Source of the DNA: Hyphomicrobiales bacterium | GTDB lineage: Bacteria > Pseudomonadota > Alphaproteobacteria > Rhizobiales > Beijerinckiaceae | Assembly: GCA_028290085.1 (NCBI GenBank) | Contig: JAQGKN010000097.1 | Coordinates: forward strand, 1-7,942 | Length of the DNA: 7,942 nt | Direction: 5' to 3' | Shown: positions 6,521 to 7,942 of the stretch, piece by piece | How positions within the stretch are numbered: position 1 is the stretch's first letter | How the letters are laid out: every line of letters starts with the position of its first letter | Program-made: the position numbers and the translations under genes | The notes under the pieces: model-generated | Told to the model about the DNA's origin: nothing | Seen by the model: only the letters and a program-made list of their open reading frames with translations | Database searches by the model: none

Positions 6521-6571
6521 ACGGATTCTCTAAAACATTGCAATGGTTGCTGGAGTCCGACAGCTTCGGTC

Positions 6572-6617
6572 CAGGTCAATAATCTTGTCTCGTATGGAGG
6601 CCCGTGTCAGGTCAATA
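6572..6617. repeat. Pair of 10-bp direct repeats in divergent promoter region
   Basis: CAGGTCAATA occurs at 6572-6581 and again, identically, at 6608-6617, 36 bp apart start to start. Read toward the Crp/Fnr-type gene each copy contains TTGACC, which resembles a -35 box or a half of a Crp/Fnr site (TTGA). The matching TCAA half-site is absent from both. They may be an operator for the two divergent genes; this is inference. Confidence 0.4.
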
Positions 6618-6741
6618 TTAAGAACGATATCGCACAGTCTGTAACGGCAAAGTCCTAGCTAAACTTCTGCGGGTGCTGATATAGACGTTCGATCTACGCT
6701 GGTAACTCAAGACATGCAGCCAAAGAGCTGCTCGTTGCTTA

Positions 6742-6749
6742 GGGGAGGA
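6742..6749 (+). promoter_or_regulatory. Ribosome-binding site of the TctC-like gene
   Basis: GGGGAGGA lies 8 nt before the ATG at 6758 and fixes that start, which gives a well-formed signal peptide. Confidence 0.75.
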
Positions 6750-6757
6750 CTGAATTC

Positions 6758-7801
6758 ATGAAGAAATGGTACAAAAACACTAATGCTAAGCTGGTGCTGT
6801 TTGCAGCATTACTGACGTTTCCACTTCACGCTGCGCGTGCCGATGCGGTCGAAGACTTTTACACAGGTAAAACTATGACGATCATCGTCGGCGCCGATGC
6901 CGGCGGTGGCTACGATGCTCAGGCCCGACTCATGTCGCGCCATCTGGGGCGCTTCATCCCGGGGCATCCGACGATGATCGTGCAGAACATGCCGGGAGCT
7001 GGAAGCCTGCTCGCCGCCAACAATCTGTACAATATCGCACCAAGGGACGGCACGTTCATCGGCTTGATGCAGCGTGGTGTGCTGTCGTCGAAATTCACCA
7101 ACCCACAGGGCGTGCGCTTCGATCTCGTCAAATTCAACTGGGTCGGAAATCTTTCGGCTGAGACGGCGGTCGTGCTGACGTGGGCCACCACCCCTTTCAA
7201 GACCATCGAAGACGCGATGAAACAGGAAATGGCGGTCGGGGGCACGGGGCCGACAATCGACACCGAGACGACGCCGCGCATGCTCAATGCGCTGATCGGC
7301 ACCAAATTCAAGATCATCTCCGGCTATCCCGGTACGACCGACGCGGTGCTTGCGATGGAGCGCGGCGAGGTTCAGGGCATGGGCGACTGGTCGTGGTCCA
7401 ACGTGAAGACGCGCCGTCCCGACTACCTGCGCGACCACAAGGTGCGTGTGCTCTTGCAAGTCGCCACGCAGAAGCTGCCCGATCTGCCGGATGTTCCGCT
7501 GGCGATGGATTTTGTGAAGGACCCCACCGACCGCAAGGTGATGGAGCTGTTCCTGGCGCAAAAGTCGGCAGCCCGTCCGGTTGTCGCCCCGCCGCAGGTG
7601 CCCGCCGATCGCATGGCAGCGATCCGCACTGCCTTTGAGAAGATGATTGTCGACCCGGTGTTCCTGAAGGACGCTGCGTCGCAGAAGATCGAACTCGATC
7701 CGTCACCGGCGGCCGATATCGAAAAGGTCATCACCCTCTTCGCCAATACGCCTGACGATATCGGCAAGCGGTTGAAGGACGCGATCGACCCGAAGCGGTA
7801 A
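6758..7801 (+). CDS. Bug/TctC family periplasmic solute-binding protein
   Basis: The 347-residue protein matches the tripartite tricarboxylate transporter receptor family (TctC, also called Bug), which binds small organic acids or related compounds in the periplasm for import by a TctA/TctB membrane pair. A signal peptide is clear: a Lys-rich start, a hydrophobic core KLVLFAALLTFPLHA, and a probable cleavage after ARA (about residue 28). The mature protein starts with the family pattern (FYTGKTMTIIVGADAGGGYD), then MPGAGSLLAANNLYNIAPRDGT (about 83-104), FNWVGNLSAE, and a GYPGTTDAVLAMERGEVQGMG stretch (about 189-209) that corresponds to the second-lobe binding loop. No tctA or tctB gene is in the window; many Bug proteins are encoded alone. 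The ligand is unknown. Confidence 0.93.
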   Translation: MKKWYKNTNAKLVLFAALLTFPLHAARADAVEDFYTGKTMTIIVGADAGGGYDAQARLMSRHLGRFIPGHPTMIVQNMPGAGSLLAANNLYNIAPRDGTFIGLMQRGVLSSKFTNPQGVRFDLVKFNWVGNLSAETAVVLTWATTPFKTIEDAMKQEMAVGGTGPTIDTETTPRMLNALIGTKFKIISGYPGTTDAVLAMERGEVQGMGDWSWSNVKTRRPDYLRDHKVRVLLQVATQKLPDLPDVPLAMDFVKDPTDRKVMELFLAQKSAARPVVAPPQVPADRMAAIRTAFEKMIVDPVFLKDAASQKIELDPSPAADIEKVITLFANTPDDIGKRLKDAIDPKR

Positions 7802-7831
7802 GGGGTGACGCGGCAATTCGGGAGCCGCGGT

Positions 7832-7942
7832 CCTTCTCCCATTGGGAGAAGGTGCCCGTGAAGCGGGCGGATGAGGGGTTGCAGGCTTTTAGAACAGAGA
7901 GCGTAACCCCTCATCAGCCGGCTCCGCCGACAGCTTCTCCCA
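7832..7942. repeat. RIME-like mosaic palindromic repeat, may continue past the window
   Basis: Several nested inverted repeats lie in 111 bp after the TctC-like gene. CCTTCTCCCA (7832-7841) and TGGGAGAAGG (7843-7852) form a perfect palindrome around one base. GCCCG and CGGGC (7854-7868) form a small hairpin. GATGAGGGGTT (7870-7880) pairs with AACCCCTCATC (7905-7915). CGGC/GCCG (7919-7929) forms another small hairpin. TGGGAGAAG (7843-7851) also pairs with CTTCTCCCA (7934-7942). This arrangement is characteristic of the dispersed intergenic palindromic elements of Rhizobiales. It could also stop transcription from the upstream gene. The assignment to the RIME group is from resemblance only. Confidence 0.75.

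Noticed and set aside
6714..6761. A 15-codon frame whose TGA overlaps the ATG of the TctC-like gene
   Set aside because: The ATGA overlap is suggestive of coupling, but no ribosome-binding site precedes it and the frame simply reads through the Shine-Dalgarno of the next gene.
6809..7561. A 250-codon minus-strand frame
   Set aside because: It lies wholly opposite the well-supported TctC-like gene and is rich in Arg and His without any family pattern.
7810..7828. A hairpin GCGGC/GCCGC just after the TctC-like gene as a terminator
   Set aside because: The stem is only 5 bp with a 9-base loop and no T run; the larger palindromic element that follows is a better candidate.

Overview
The window looks like chromosomal DNA from an alphaproteobacterium of the Bradyrhizobium / Afipia / Rhodopseudomonas group (Nitrobacteraceae). 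The reasons are the high G+C coding sequence, the set of small gene families (DUF1003, DUF2171, DUF6894, a short PhnA), a Crp/Fnr regulator of the type common in that group, and a rhizobial-type mosaic palindromic repeat at the right edge. This is inference from protein style; no rRNA or other marker gene is present. No tRNA, CRISPR array, transposase or integrase was seen.

Left part (1-2690). A long minus-strand gene leaves the window at base 1, so its C-terminus is missing. It joins a phosphoribosyltransferase-like domain to the start of what looks like a kinase (phosphotransferase) fold. Divergent from it is a DUF1003 membrane protein, followed by a SAM-methyltransferase-like protein whose cofactor loop is degenerate.

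Middle (2685-4447). A small exported protein of unknown function lies tail to tail with the methyltransferase; their stop codons share a CTAG. About 560 bp without an intact gene follow. They contain an AT-rich patch and the decayed end of a response-regulator receiver domain, probably from a hybrid histidine kinase, broken by a one-base shift at a G5 run. Next come a DUF2171 protein (minus) and, divergently, a 72-residue PhnA-type protein lacking the zinc ribbon.

Right part (4434-7942). A renalase-like FAD oxidoreductase (minus) is preceded on the same strand by a 25-codon open reading frame with a perfect AAGGAGGTGA ribosome-binding site, a candidate leader peptide or small protein. A DUF6894 protein (plus) overlaps the 3' end of a Crp/Fnr-type regulator gene (minus) by 79 bp. 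Between the regulator and a divergent Bug/TctC-type periplasmic binding protein is a 237-bp spacer with two identical 10-bp direct repeats, a possible operator. The window ends in a palindromic repeat of at least 111 bp.

Apart from the small-ORF/oxidoreductase pair, the genes are mostly single transcription units of alternating orientation with little functional linkage. The best leads for new biology are the phosphoribosyltransferase-kinase fusion and the 25-codon ORF. I see no complete multi-gene defence or mobile system in the window.
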